From: Salminus brasiliensis
Taxonomy: Eukaryota; Chordata; Actinopteri; Characiformes; Bryconidae
Direction of reading: 5' to 3'
Length of the DNA: 64,000 bases
Assembly (NCBI RefSeq): GCF_030463535.1
Contig: NC_132896.1
Span: 27,381,209-27,445,208, forward strand
The notes under the pieces were generated by a model, which did no database searches, was not told the DNA's origin, and saw only the letters and a program-made list of their open reading frames with translations. Of the stretch, positions 46,501 through 58,189 are shown in pieces; the stretch's first letter is position 1; each line of letters opens with the position of its first letter. Both the position numbers and the translations under genes were made by a program.

Positions 46501-49500
46501 TGTCTTAATATTTTATCATGAGAATTGTAATTTTCCAGCCAAATGTCCAGAAACGAGTCTTATGTATTTGGTGAGTGGTCATCATTTAAAAATGTGCAGA
46601 ACAAAATTGTTCGTATAGCTAGTTTTTACTCTTTGACCATCTTTGCAACACCGCTGGACAGTTATGTCCAGTCATACGACATCAGGCTTTATTCTTTGTG
46701 AATGGGGAGAGAAGAGAACTTTTTCTGGTGTGTTCTGGCTGCTGCACTTTGCAGATTTCCCCATTGTGGCTAATTGACCCATTTTGCTGAAAGGTGGGAT
46801 TTTTCTGTTAACATTCGCCATGCTGAGCGTTATGAGAGCTCCTATTCATATTTCAGCCAGTTGCTGTCTCCTCATTTAGATCATCTCTGGTTTAACATAG
46901 AATTTCACAAATGGAGAAGAGGAAAGTCTCCTGGTGAGAAGTAAGTGCAAAGGAAGAGTCATGCCAACAGATTTTCAATATAAATTGAAGGTGTGAAATT
47001 ACAGTGGCAGTCGTGTACATGACTGGTCTTATTTAGTGTGCTGTGTGGCCAAAGCCAGTACACATCAACATCTTAGTGAATAGGAGACAAACTAGACGGG
47101 ACAAAAACATTTGAATACTGTAGTATATCAATATAGTAAAACTGTTGGAAGCAGACCTAGCCACTGGTATTTGTAATGACTCAAGTCCATCTGTAAAAAC
47201 ACACGGTCATAATATAATACACGATAGATCATCCAAACACGCCTCCATTCAACACTGCTACATATTTGTTTATTTTGGCCTACAGCCCTGGTGCTAGAAT
47301 CTTAAAAAAGGAGGCTTACAGCCCTGTGTCTGTGGGTTAGTAGGTATTAGTGGTTGTGGTTTTATGGTTTTAATATTTGTCCTAAGTCTGCCCTCCGGTT
47401 GTCGGGTGCTTTAAGCTTGTACATTATTGATGCCATTGATTCTTGTTAGTTTGTATTGTTTTGGTGTTCCTCTGTCCAGTGTGTGTGTGTGTGTGTGTGT
47501 CTGGCAGCAGGCCTCTTCAGCCCTGGGGATGAACACAGTTTGTCTGGGTCAGGCAGCTGGTTGCTAAGGAGCAGAGCGCTGGCAGGCGTTCTCGCTCAGT
47601 CGCTCACGCACCCGCACACACTCGCGCACGAGGATGGGGGCTGGGATGGGCCATGAGGTTGCAGCCCTGTGACAGAGGAGTCGGTAGAGAAAGGGAGAGA
47701 CGGAGAAGGCGGGTGGGAGAGTGGGAAGAACAGAGGGAGTAAGAGTGAGCAAGTGAGCTGGAGGGAGGGAGGGAGGGTGGGACAGAGGGACGACAAAGCA
47801 GTCTTTCATGCGTCGGTCCTCCCCCTCCCCTGGCTTTCGTCCCTCTAAGAGTATTTTGGGATCAGCCCCCCTCTCCCTCTTGCTGCTGTCCCTATTTAAA
47901 TATAGCTGCTTAACCCACTTGGGTTTTTTCCTCTCTCACAAGATGAACTTTTTGCTCTTTCCTTCCATCCTCTTTAATATGTCGGGCTGTGTGTCTCTCA
48001 GTCTCCTTTCCAGCTACGGTTTGCTCATTCTGGACTGAGTTGAGTCTTCAGTGGTTCAGACGCTGTTTGGCTGCTACTCTAGTGTTCAGAGATAACCGTC
48101 TGTGAGAATGTTAAGCAGCCAGTGATTTCAGTTTGTTTTGCACAGATCTGAGATGAAGTGGCGTTGTAGCATTCAGCCATTTTCTCTCTGCTCATACAAT
48201 CCCAATACAGCTCAACCAGTCAAGCTCTTTCTGAGCTGTTGGAGCATGAAGAACGATCAGTGCTGGTGCTCAGAACCACAGAGTAAAATTGATCAATCTG
48301 GCAGGTGATAAATGTTTCAGTGTACCGTCAATGCACTGCAGCATTAGTTTCATTAATGCCAGAATTTACTTTCTTTTTACCCCTCCTCATTTGCTATTTT
48401 CCCACAATCTGGGTGTTCTTTCCTGGCCTAAACCTGCTCAACTGTTTCTGGGGAGTCCAGAGTTTAGTACTCTGCCCCCTAGTGGAATGAATGTCTACTG
48501 CAGCAAAGCAACCTTTAGAAATGTATTAATCTATAAATTCTTTATTCTGATTTGGTAAATTCTCCTTTCTTTGTTTTTAGCAGGAGCCCGGTACTTACCC
48601 TTCAGGTCCTCATGTCCCAGGCCCTGGTGGCGCCATGACAGGGCAGCCGGGTGGCAGCGGTATGACTGCAAACCATGGTAACCTGCCCTATCTGAGCAGC
48701 CTGCAGAAACAGCAGCAGCAGCAGCAGCAGATGCATTTGATTAATCCACAGCAGAAACAGTTCCTTATGGGACAGCAGAGACAGATGATGGTGGAGCAGG
48801 TGAGAGACCAAGTGGCCTTCCTCATACACTTTATGTCCAATTGTTTGTAGACATCTCATCTAAGGAATGCATCTAGCTTCTTTAAGTTGTACCCATTCCT
48901 GACAGTTGTGTGAATGCACATAGCTTGTCAAGTCCCTAGAATAGGGCCCTCTGGAGCAGATAAACATCAACCTATTTGCACCATACCTTATGGCAGGTGT
49001 GGGCTGGAGGGGTATTGCCCCCCAGCATTGAGCTGTGAAGCAGTGGAACTGTATTCTCTTGAATGATGGTGCTCCTTCTAATACTTTTGGGAATAATTGA
49101 GGAGTTGAGGATAAGGTGGGATGGTGATCATCCAGTATCCTGACCTCACTAATGCCCTTGTTGCTGAATGCGGTCCGATTTTCTCAAAAATGCACATTTG
49201 CCAAATAAGAAGTGCTTGTTAATTCAGTAGGCCCTTTTAGCAGCATCTAATGCCAGACACTGTTAAAATTGCATTAGTAGAAACATTGAATGCGTTACTC
49301 ATGCCTAAACGTTAAGCCTACACCGATTTCAACCCTGTCAAGTGACTTTTCGAATGGACATGGTTTACTGCTATTCAATCATATAAGCCGATTAATTGGC
49401 TTTATCCAGTGATATTCCAAATGAGCAGGAACAGCTGCATTGCTTTGCGTGTCCTCTAGGAGGTGCCAGCCTCATAGGGAACAGGATATGGATGTTGATG

Positions 49501-51795
49501 TGTTGATATTTTTATGGTACACCCAGTAGGTTGCTCCTAATATTGCAGGGTGCTCATAACAAAATGGCTGTCTGTGTCACTCCTTTAGGAGAAGCAGCGG
49601 CAGCAGCAGGAACAGCAAATGCAGAGGCACCTGACCCGCCCCCCGCCTCAGTACCAGGACCAACAGAACCCCTCCGCCCAGCAGAACCCATTCCAGCAGC
49701 AGCCACAAGTCTCTCAGTTTCCAGGTACATGGCTTAAGAATCTTCCTCTACTTGTGATATCCTAAACATTTTACCATAGATTTCTTCAGAAAGGTGACCG
49801 CTTGTCTGATTTGAGTTAAAAATAAATAAATAAATAAATAAATTCTCCCCACCCCTCTCCCATCTGACTCCTGTTAATGGGCCTGTGTGTCGAAGGCTTT
49901 TGGTCCAGTCTTTTCATACAGGTATGGCTTTGTTCACTGTAAGCCTTTCTGCCCACCTGATATGCAAAGTATGCTTACTGACTGAGTCATTTGAATCGCA
50001 AACAAACAGTTAGAGGGAGTACGGGGAGTGGGCACTGCTGCTGTTGGAAGCGTAATTAAATGTGACACGGTGCTAGTTAAAACTTGTCTTGTTTTTTGCA
50101 AGATCTTCACAGATATGTTTTAGTTGCGTCCATGCTGGGAATTATACTACACAAAACCCTGAAGCCACACCGACCTCTGGTGGTTAAGACTGAGCATTAT
50201 TACAGTAGCATCTTTGATCAACTTTTTAGCATATCGAAAAGCCTGTTGCCTTAAGCCAGGGGTGGGGCAGTTCCGGTCCTGGAGGGCCAGATTACTGCAC
50301 AGGTTTGTGCTTTTCCTGCTTATGCACACCTGAAAATGTTGAGTGTAAGGCAGTGAAATTAGCCAACTGTTCTGGACTCCTGGTCCCCTTTGCCTACCCC
50401 TACTTTGCGCAATGGATGGTGCATTGTAGGGAAGTGCAATATGACCAAAAATGGGCCAGTATGAAGATCAGTAATTATTCTTTCTAATGCACAGTTTTGT
50501 TAGTACATATTTGGAATACATAAGCTGGAATGCATCAAATATATGAGATTGGTATTAAAATATTTGGATATGTTAAAGTATGTGGCTGCTTAGCTGGCTG
50601 CTGGTTTGTGATAGTTGAATAAAAGGCTTTTGTGCTGAATTGTGCAGAATTTCTTGCTGAGTAAAAGTAAACATATATGCAGTTGTTGAAATGATGATAT
50701 TAATAATATAAACTTTGCATCTGCTTTTCTCTTTGTCATGTAGGTTCTTCTCAGTCTATGGGCAATGTGAACTCTCTTGGTGGTCCCGCTCCCAGTGCTC
50801 AGCGCATGTTCACACAAACACAAGGTGTGATGGGAATGGGTCAGGGAGGAGGCCCCACCCCTGGTGCCCCTCCAGCTGCCAGTCAAGCGGACATGAGCCT
50901 GTCATCCTGTGCGGGTGGACTTGATGTGCAGCAGGTTCTGTATGGCAACATGCCCATGCACCCATCTCACCCTAACCAGAGACTACCCGTGTCAGCCTTG
51001 CCTGCAGCCTACAGACAGACCGTTCTGGCCCAGCAGCAGGCCCATCTCAAGAGCCAGCCTAATGCTGCCTTGTTGAAACAGCAGCAGCAGCAGTTAGCTC
51101 GTCTCCCTAACATGTCCAACGCGTTAGCTAACAACATGAACTCAGCTATACCCAACTCTTTGCCTACCAGTATCCCAGGTGCGATGCAACCACAGGCCCA
51201 GTCCTGGCAGCAGCAGCAACAGTCTCACCCGGCTCTTCAGCAGAGCATGGCAGGCCAGCCTAACCCCAGCAGTGGTGGCATGCCTGCCGGCTTCAACAAC
51301 TCTAGCTTCCACATGCAGCCACGGATGCCCAAGCTGCCTGGCAGCGCCCCTTTCCCTCAGGCCGGCATGGGAAATGGCACGACAGGGAGGGCCATGGCAG
51401 GCATGAACCCTGGGCAGATGATGCCCAACATGGCCCAGCAAAGGACCAATAACCCTGGCATGGGACAGCAGCTGCCTCCTCCCAACCAGCAGCAGCAGCC
51501 TCAGCAAGGACAGCAAGCGCCACCTCAGTCCCAACAGGTGCTGCCTGACCTGAGCTCGTTCGGGCAGCCACAGGGAGCTCAGGTGCCCAACCGTACAGCG
51601 GGCATGCAGTGCAACCAGGCCTACCAGGTCACCCGGACAGCTGGTCAACAGCTGCCATTTGGCTACAGCACCCAGCCTGGGGGCAGTTTACCTAGCTTCC
51701 CTGTGGAGAGCGACTTGGTGGACTCGCTGCTGAAGAACCAGACAACGCAGGAGTGGATGGATGACCTGGATGAGCTGCTGGCTAGTCATCAGTGA
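35029..51795 (+). CDS. maml1: Mastermind-like 1, Notch transcriptional co-activator
   Basis: Mastermind binds the groove formed by CSL/RBPJ and the Notch intracellular domain and recruits p300 and CDK8 in the nucleus. Coding exons: 35029-35382, 42171-43670, 48581-48799, 49589-49724 and 50744-51795, joining in frame to 1086 aa (human about 1016). Residues 8-67 form the basic helical Notch/CSL-binding segment (RHSAVMERLRRRIELFRRHH and on to LHQRC), the family hallmark. An alanine run follows near 75. Residues 242-283 carry the conserved acidic motif LPDLNLNEQEW. Glutamine runs are scattered through exons 2-5, the longest being Q26 at 573-598. The C-terminus has the conserved EWMDDLDELLASHQ. The start ATG has A at -3 and G at +4. 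Exon 3 has a tandem TAGCAG acceptor, so one Gln may be optional. maml2 and maml3 are alternatives, but the canx and ltc4s neighbours favour maml1. Confidence 0.95.
36889..36948. repeat. (AT)30 microsatellite
   Basis: A pure 60-base AT run in maml1 intron 1. Confidence 0.95.
37910..38420 (+). mobile_element. Probable Tc1-like transposon remnant
   Basis: The right part (gctgctaatggaagtggc, then ttgtattttattactatttctgctgg) resembles the central transposase region of Tc1-like elements. The left part (gttaaatcaatcagagacgt, then cgatgtgtcaaaatcgacc) could be the helix-turn-helix region. It is heavily decayed and no termini were seen. An unrelated repeat remains possible. Confidence 0.4.
40850..41095. 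repeat. Purine-rich (GA/GGA)n tract
   Basis: Long runs of GAGA, GGGAGG and GAGCGAGAGAG across about 240 bases in maml1 intron 1. Low-complexity sequence that gives spurious open frames on both strands. Confidence 0.75.
43533..43610 (+). repeat. maml1: (CAG/CAA)26 polyglutamine tract in maml1
   Basis: Twenty-six consecutive glutamine codons, a mixture of CAG and CAA, in exon 2. CAA interruptions usually stabilise such repeats. On the other strand it reads as long leucine or cysteine runs, which are not genes. Shorter glutamine runs lie at about 42898-42923, 43073-43111 and 48708-48729. Confidence 0.95.
43890..44736 (+). mobile_element. Tc1-like transposon, internally deleted
   Basis: Phrases along the whole length match a fish Tc1-like family in order: ccaaagagctgtccatg, gaccacagaagacaactaaag, ttggtgaagaaaaaaccctt, caggtcaaacacactcttgag, then cacctgacctcaaccctag, aaagacccacaaacgagcagc and gatgtccatgggtttt, ending near aaatacttatggactg. 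The catalytic core between about 44290 and 44360 is missing. It is a non-autonomous relic. Confidence 0.75.
45185..45300. repeat. ttatttataaa-rich AT tract
   Basis: Repeated attatttataaattatttata units form a low-complexity block in maml1 intron 2. Confidence 0.7.
47479..47500. repeat. (GT)11 microsatellite
   Basis: A GT run in maml1 intron 2. Confidence 0.9.
48833..49140 (-). mobile_element. Small inverted-repeat element (copy 4, reverse orientation)
   Basis: The reverse complement contains the family's right-end phrases (gtgtctacaaacaattgg-like), the block around tctggagcagataaacatc, the gcattagtgaggtcaggat segment and the left part with caaaagtattag. It begins 34 bases after the end of maml1 exon 3 and is the most complete internal sequence of the four copies. 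Confidence 0.65.
49810..49842. repeat. (AAAT)n microsatellite
   Basis: AAAT/AATA repeats in maml1 intron 4. Confidence 0.75.
50250..50345. repeat. Dispersed repeat 'ccaggggtgggg...ggtcctggagggcc'
   Basis: The stretch agccaggggtggggcagttcc, then ggtcctggagggcc, then tttgtgcttttcctgc matches the start of a very common fish repeat, probably a hAT-derived non-autonomous element. Only about 95 bases remain, in maml1 intron 4. The family attribution is from memory. Confidence 0.55.
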
Positions 51796-52719
51796 TTCAG
51801 TTCTCATGCAAGCCAGTCGCGTTTGCACGTTGCATTTAAGGGATGTGCGAAGATTAAGACTCTTATCAGTGAGTTGTCTGGACAGTTGTCATCATGTAGA
51901 GTGACATTACTTCAGAACTGCTGTTTTGTATTTCTGCGTATGTAAACGTGGTATGTATATAATATAAGGAGTGAGGGGCACAGGACCAAAAGCCTGTGTG
52001 TATTGAGTATTCCCAGGGCTGGAATGAAAAATGTGTAGATTAAAAAAAAACTATAGAAAAAAAAAGATCGAAAGAAAAAAACATTCTACTACTGAACCTG
52101 TGGCTCAGTACTAAAACCACTGAATTAGAACCCAGATGTGATGGGTCAAACACACACACATGCACACACACTGCTTTTCTGCCTTTTGCTGTTAAGCTTC
52201 AGACAGACTACCTACTTTTGCCTCAATCTGTTTCTTTGCTTGCGTCCTAAAATACTAGTGTAGGGCCAGACTGTTTTTCTGTACCTTTTATTTTATTTTT
52301 TTTATTTTTTATTTTTTAATGGACATTGGCCTTTATACTCCTATGCTGATAAAATAATTATACCCTTTACATATAGTCAGTCCTGCCTTAGTCCTGCATC
52401 CGTGGCCTTGAGTTTTTTCTTTAATTTACACATCCACAACTGTTGTGAAGCGTTTTTGGTTCAACAGCAGAATCTCTGCGGTTCTTATGGTTCATTTCAT
52501 GCTCTGTACGGAGAGGTCCAGTGTCTGTTCTGTGAATGTGCTCCATAACAGTGAGGCTGGGAAGTAAACGGTTTAAAGAGGTCTGGAGGCCTGCGGGTTT
52601 AAGCATTACACTACAACACTAACGCGAAGGCACGCCATCGCTTCTGTTTAACATGTTACACTAAAGCAGAACCTGTTCTTCTGCAATGTTTCCAAATGAG
52701 GCAGGAGCCCACAGAAACA

Positions 52720-52734
52720 CCCCCCCCCCCCCCC
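52720..52734. repeat. Poly-C run (C15)
   Basis: A C run inside the maml1 3' UTR. Confidence 0.85.
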
Positions 52735-53182
52735 TTCCTTCCTATGCGTTACTGTGGGGTAAGTGGACTCTTCCAACCTGAGAACTGGGTGTGCGTGCCA
52801 CCTGTCTGTCTGCATCTAATGAGCGTGCTCATTTCCGTGTCCAACAGGGCTTCTTGTTTATTTATGGGTTTTTTTTTTTTTTTCTCCTTTTTTTTTTTTT
52901 GTATGTATGCATTTCCTAATGTTCGGGAGAAGATAGATCTTATTTTTATATGTACGTTGTTGCGGATTTTTGTAAGTATTTTATACTTTTTATTATTGTT
53001 CTCTGCAAAAACAAGAGTATTATGTAAATATAGTTCTTTAGAAACAGCTGTGCGTGCTGCGTTTTGTTTATAGTGCCTGTGACTCCTGGTCTGATGCCAA
53101 TCAGGGCATTAGAGCTGGACTGTTGTGGTTTGTGTGTTAGGACGTTTAGGAAGCTTTTGCGAAGTGCAAAAGTCAAAAAAGT

Positions 53183-53188
53183 AATAAA
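53183..53188 (+). terminator. maml1: maml1 polyadenylation signal
   Basis: AATAAA within an A-rich stretch about 1.39 kb after the stop codon, the last plausible signal before unrelated intergenic sequence. The A-rich context makes the exact site uncertain. Confidence 0.55.
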
Positions 53189-55068
53189 AAAAAGAAAAAC
53201 AACCAAAAAACATACATTGAGGTTTGAAAACAAACTTGTATATTAATGATGTCTGCAAATCTGTGAACGTTGATCTTCTGCTATTCACAGAGGTGTGAAA
53301 ATCAAGCCGACCGGGTTCAGTGGAAGTTCAGCAGATAGGAATAGGCTCACCAATCAGTGGCAGACCAAGACATAACGAGCAACAGGCTGATTCTAAAAAT
53401 ATGGAGGTTAAAGACCACATATGGTGGAGCAGAGCTGAAAGCCTGGGGAATGACTGTCAGTACTTTACAGCAGTTGTATGTATTGGTTTAAGTTTGTGTC
53501 GGTGCATCCTCGACTCAAACTACAGCTTCCCTCAGTAGTGAGCGCTCGTGAAGGAGGGAAATTAAATCCAGTAAAAGCAGAGGAAAGCGGGAAGCAGAGA
53601 AAAATGAACAGAAATATAAGAGCTGTGGAGTTTTTTTGCCCCGTTCACAGAGCACGGAAGGAAAACTGCACATCTGATTCGGTGTGAAGGTTCCACTAGA
53701 TGAGCTAATGGTCTCATCCATCACAAAATGTACTTTGTTTGAATAGGCCTTTACACAGCAGATCATACAGGCTTGATAACCCGCATGTGCCGACAGGGTT
53801 TTTTCACAAATGCAGAATACTGGATGCATTATTAGCATTCTGATTGCTAAATCCTTGGGGCTTGGGAAGTGTTGGGAAAACGGGCATCAGGTAAAAATAT
53901 TTTCTCGATGGGAAAAGTGAATTAAGTTTATTTAAATATATAGCTTCAGACGTCAATGGTGAAAAAACATTGTCACAGCGAGTCTGGTTAACTTAGTAAC
54001 TTTGTGAACTGTTCCACTGCCAAATTCATTTGGTTCAACCTACTGTAGAAGAGTACGTCTGTGAAACGCTGTTCCCTGTGTCTTAGTTTCACATTAGTTT
54101 TGTTAGAACATCCAAAGCAGCACAAAAGTCTGGTGTTTTCTCCTATTTTAATGGGCCAGAATACCTTTGGCAGAACCAGGGGGCTCGTCTCACATGCCCC
54201 AATGCAGCATCTACTGTACAGTGTGAAGCTCAGCCAGCCTTAACCAGAGCCTGATCTCAAGAGTTCTGACCACATGATGCTAACCATCTCGCCTGGACCT
54301 CCATCTCTCCACTGTTTACTGGTTGGTGCTGATCCTGCAGCCTACGACGACACCCAACACCCCTCTTCTGACAGGACAGATCCATAGATGCCGAGATTTC
54401 CTCAGAACCTGTGGGGCAGTGGTTTGGCCAGTTCAGTCTGAGACAGTGAGGGGAAATGTGAGGCAGGTGTGATGCCCAGCCTATAGTCACTGGTCTGGGT
54501 ACATTTCCAGCTCACTGTGGATGCTGACAAGTGCTACTTCTCAACATGTGCTCTGTGCTGTCTGGAACTTAGGTTCTCAAATTGGAGTGTTTAGCTTTAA
54601 CAATTCTTAAGCTGCTTGTGCAGTTACACAGGTGCTTCCTACTGTTGCAGCTAAGAGCAGTTTAGCTGTTACGAAATGTGTAAATTTGTGGACGGCACTG
54701 CATGCAGAGTCTGGACAAACCACGCTCTTAAGGCCTCTAGGCCCTTTACAACAACGTGCCTTTGTTAGAGTGGAGCCACACTAGCATGGAAGCTAGTATC
54801 TGTCCCCAGTACTGCGTGTCCCATCAACCACACCCTTTTCATTAATCTCCGCTCACGTGCTGTTGACTAGGGGTGGGTTGATGTACAGATGTACTGAAAG
54901 CTCGTCTGTGATTAAGACTTGTTTTACCCGGTTAAAATGTGACCCCATTTTCGGTGCCATGCAAAACTTTGGCCACGGCTGGACAATTTCTGTTATTGTA
55001 AAAAGTTAGCGAGTAAAAGAGGAAAATGAGCCGACAAGTATCACTGCTTGTGTCCGGCACACGACTGT

Positions 55069-55773
55069 GTTCAGACTGCAGGCAAATCGGATTGGTTTCT
55101 CAAATGAGATCTGGTGGGATGACTGTCTGCACTGTTATTTACAAGTGATCGAGAATGGGATGGCAGTTGGAAAATGGCCATAAATCGGATTATTTCAGGG
55201 CTGTGTGCGCGTCAAATCCGATCTTCTCAAATCAGATGCGAAAAAAATCATTTTGGCTATGTTCAGACTGCCAGGCCAAATCTGATTTGTCATGTTTAGA
55301 CTGTATGCAGATTGGTTTTCTGAACAGCCAAAAAAAAACTCCACACACATAAAATCCAATTTTTGCAAAGTGGATCCAAACCACAGTTGGAGGTGGTTTG
55401 AAATGTGAGTACAATCAGATTTACAGATGTGCATCAGTCTGGACGCTCTGGCCACCCAAAGTGTCTTTTGTGTAACGTTTAATGTAACAGACAGCAATCA
55501 GATCAAATCCAGGGTGACAGAAGAGCGGGGGTCCAAAAAAAACACCACATCTTAGGTACTGGCGCCTATTGTGTTGCTATAGCAACCAATGCGGACAGGT
55601 TTTTAATGTCTGGACACGCAAATCCGATGTCATCGCTCGCAAAAAATCTGATTTGAGAAATAATGATAACAATAATAATAATTCTAACAATAATAATTTC
55701 TTATGTAAAAGATCTAAAATATGAATAAACAGAAAATTCAAAGAAACAAATCTGATTTGCCTGCAGTCTGAAC
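55069..55773. mobile_element. 0.7-kb element with ~34-bp terminal inverted repeats
   Basis: The left end starts gttcagactgcaggcaaatc (55069). The right end (about 55740-55773) is its reverse complement, with about 31 of 34 bases matching. Related sub-repeats lie inside, such as gttcagactgccaggccaaa near 55262. No transposase frame is present. It is a miniature inverted-repeat element, possibly hAT-type. No clear target duplication was found. Confidence 0.75.
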
Positions 55774-55823
55774 ATCTTTTCATTGTGGTCGTAGATAAAT
55801 AAAAAAAATATTAAAAAACTTGG

Positions 55824-56133
55824 TTACCCGGTTGTCTTCAAAAACCTCCAAAAATGATATTCTCATTTATATTCTCCATCTCCGCAGTGTTAAGGTGAGG
55901 TTTTGTGCCCCTTAAATAATTCTAAGGGAAATGACTGTTAAGGAACTTTATACAACACTTAACATTTTTTTAAGGGACATTCCACTCTTAAGGGGACATT
56001 TAAGGGTTTATGTCTATTTCCCTTAAGAAAGCTCACACTTAAGCCTTTTTTCAGCAACACACTGAACTTTAAAGGATGTTTAAGGGCAATCTTAAGGGAA
56101 GTTTCCAGTTAAGGTGTTTTATGCAACCGGGCA
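55824..56133. repeat. Element bounded by inverted 'cccggttg', rich in cttaaggg
   Basis: acccggttgt at 55826 is mirrored by atgcaaccgg at 56121-56130. Between them cttaaggg and ttaaggga recur many times on the + strand (about 55914-56113). It looks like a small non-autonomous element. The family is not recognised. Confidence 0.45.
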
Positions 56134-56599
56134 CAGACACCTATCCGATTTGTGGACATGCGAAATGAATGTGAACTGTCAGGTTGGATTTCCTGCGTCT
56201 TTGTGTCTGTATGCTGTCATCATTAGTCAGCACGGACAGGTGACGGTGGGGACAGGCATGAACTAATGCAAGCCTTTTCCGGGACACGTCATTATTTCTG
56301 TCAAGATCTGATCCGATCCGATCTGAGCAAAACGCTGAGCTGATTCCTGAGGTGTGTAACGTAAATGTAGCCTCAGAGACATCAGAGGAATTCTTGGTCT
56401 GTCTTGCCTGTACTGCTCAAGCTTCAGCTAATGTGGGTTCTGCTGTAGAAGCCACCATCATTTCATTTTCGGTTGTTTATTTGTTTGTTTCTTTGTTTGT
56501 TTATTTATTTATTCAGATGGTGAGATGTTTGCATCCAGAATTTGCTGGTATTTAATTTAATCCAAAATTTCCCCAATTTCCCCCTTTTTTCCCCAAACA

Positions 56600-57165
56600 T
56601 AGCTTTGCTCATTGCATCCAAAAAGCTTCATCTGAACTTCAGGTTCTTGTGATGGCTCTTTAATGGAGGTCATATTTGTGCAGGTGTCGCCGCACAGTAG
56701 AGCAGTGCATCAGCACTCCATTTAGGGTCTGCTAAATCTTCTTGAGGGTCTTTGCAGTCGAACGGGATTTCTGATTTGCCTTTCTGGCTGTACTATGAGC
56801 CGCCCTTCTCCTTTTGTAAAGCTCAGAGTGCTAGGCAGCTACTTCGAGGAGCCCATGGCTGCTGTTTACTAGGAAAAATATGAGAAGTCAGAATATTTTC
56901 TTTATAAAACTTTTTGCATCACCTGCCCTTTTTTAACAATGACCGTGAACAAGCCTGTAGCCCATTCAAGCAAATTAGGAGAGCTGAAATCTTTTGAGGT
57001 GCCCAAATGTTTGCATGATGCTCCATACATTTTATTGTCCCTCTCTAAAATTGTACAAAACAAAAATACTCTAACTTTGCTTATAATGTTGCCCAGGATG
57101 TTCCATCTTTAAACCTATTGAGAAGATGAGATCAGCTCATCATCTACTTGCTAAAGTTGCGATTG
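56600..57165 (-). mobile_element. Tc1-like transposon remnant
   Basis: The + strand holds the reverse complement of a fish Tc1-like transposase gene: ttcttgtgatggctctttaatgg, gcaggtgtcgccgcacagtag, gatttgcctttctggc, gtgctaggcagctacttcg, aggagcccatggctgctg and tctaaaattgtacaaaacaa, in family order. A large central part is missing. The outer end of a similar element is at 24300-24412. Confidence 0.7.
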
Positions 57166-57177
57166 AAAAGATTGAAC

Positions 57178-57518
57178 CCTTCACTGCAAGTTAGGTTTAT
57201 TAGCAAAACTGACAAACGTTCAGCTGTTTGAAATAAACCAATCAAACAAGGGCAGTTTAAATATCTCAACCCAACGAATAGAACAAGCGTTTTCTCCAAA
57301 TTCAACACAAAATGACACCTTTTAAAGACAACTGCAGTCTCATTACTCAACCCCTACATGACCAGCGGCTTTAGTACTGAGTAGAACGCTTCTGCTGTAA
57401 TGACCTGCTGCAAAGACACCAGCTTCTGGCAGCTCTCCTGAGAAGGCTTAGTCCATATCTCAAGCACAGAGGCCTCCAGCTCACTGATATTCTTCAGTTT
57501 GTGTTCTGCAACCACCTT
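57178..57518 (-). mobile_element. Second Tc1-like family, end fragment
   Basis: It starts with the terminal region tgcaagttaggtttattagc and continues through ctcattactcaacccctacatg, gaccagcggctttagtact and cctccagctcactgatattctt, all in the order known for another fish Tc1-like family with coding on the - strand. The match breaks at ccttcaaa (about 57519), where a different repeat starts. Confidence 0.65.
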
Positions 57519-57745
57519 CAAATTACATTTACATTACATTTTATGGCATTTAGCTGACACTCTTATCCAGAGTGACTTACAAGGTTACTGATATTACAGA
57601 GGTGGGCCAATGTAGTGTTAGGAGTCTTGCCCAAGGTAGTGCAGCATAGTCACCCAGACTGGGATTCAAACCCCAGCCTCCCACATGGTGTGGTAGCTCA
57701 GTAGCAGGTAGTGGTGTTATCTGTTGCGCCACACCAACAACCAGC
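57519..57745. repeat. Dispersed repeat 'ttatggcatttagctgacactc'
   Basis: It contains catttagctgacactcttatcc, gtgggccaatgtagtgtta and gtcttgcccaaggtagtg, and a B-box-like gggattcaaacc. This is a very common fish dispersed repeat, probably SINE-derived. It appears inserted into the Tc1-like fragment on its left. Confidence 0.6.
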
Positions 57746-58189
57746 AAATCCTGCCAAAGATTTCTTATGATGTCATAACATCATCATGAGCAAATGAATG
57801 AATGAAGATTTGCTACAGCTCCTTTATTTTTAAGAGTAAAGTATAAATGGTTCTTAGCCTGGTTCTTCATATACAACCATATACAAGGAAACACTGAAAT
57901 GGTAAATGGCTATATAAAGGGTTCTTCAAATAGTGCCATTGAAGAACCATCTTTGTAAAAGAGTGTGATTGAGTGTGACTTCTTCAATCCTTTAAAAGAT
58001 TCTTTACACACATCTCTTTTACCAACATTATGGAACCAAAACTTTTATGCCAAAATATTTTATTTTATTATGCCATTTTTGCACCTTTATTTTGATGTGA
58101 GTGTTTGATATGGTTCTATAAAGATCCATTAAAGACCTGAGTTTAAGTAAATGACTATTTGAACAGTATAAATACTCTATATCTCTCGG

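Larger units (their letters stand above)
43671..48580 (+). other. maml1: maml1 intron 2
   Basis: A 4.9-kb intron with donor cag|gtaagt and a tandem acceptor ttttagcag. It carries a Tc1-like element (43890-44736), an AT-rich stretch near 45.2 kb, (GT)n at 47479 and purine-rich sequence near 47.7 kb. Confidence 0.7.
51796..53210 (+). other. maml1: maml1 3' UTR
   Basis: About 1.4 kb from the TGA (51793-51795) to an AATAAA at 53183-53188. It is AT-rich, with T runs at 52869-52900 and a C15 run at 52720-52734. No reading frame here is supported. Confidence 0.65.

Noticed and set aside
51142-51648. 168-residue - strand frame opposite maml1 exon 5
   Set aside because: It is an antisense shadow of Q/P-rich coding sequence, with no independent support.
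54180-54500. Stretch resembling a transposase-type reverse strand (near ctcatctcgcctggacctcc)
   Set aside because: I could not match it in order to any transposon family and saw no catalytic motif or termini.
57630-57740. Possible tRNA gene (B-box-like gggattcaaacc and tagctcagtag)
   Set aside because: No cloverleaf with paired acceptor and anticodon arms could be laid out; the stretch belongs to a dispersed repeat.
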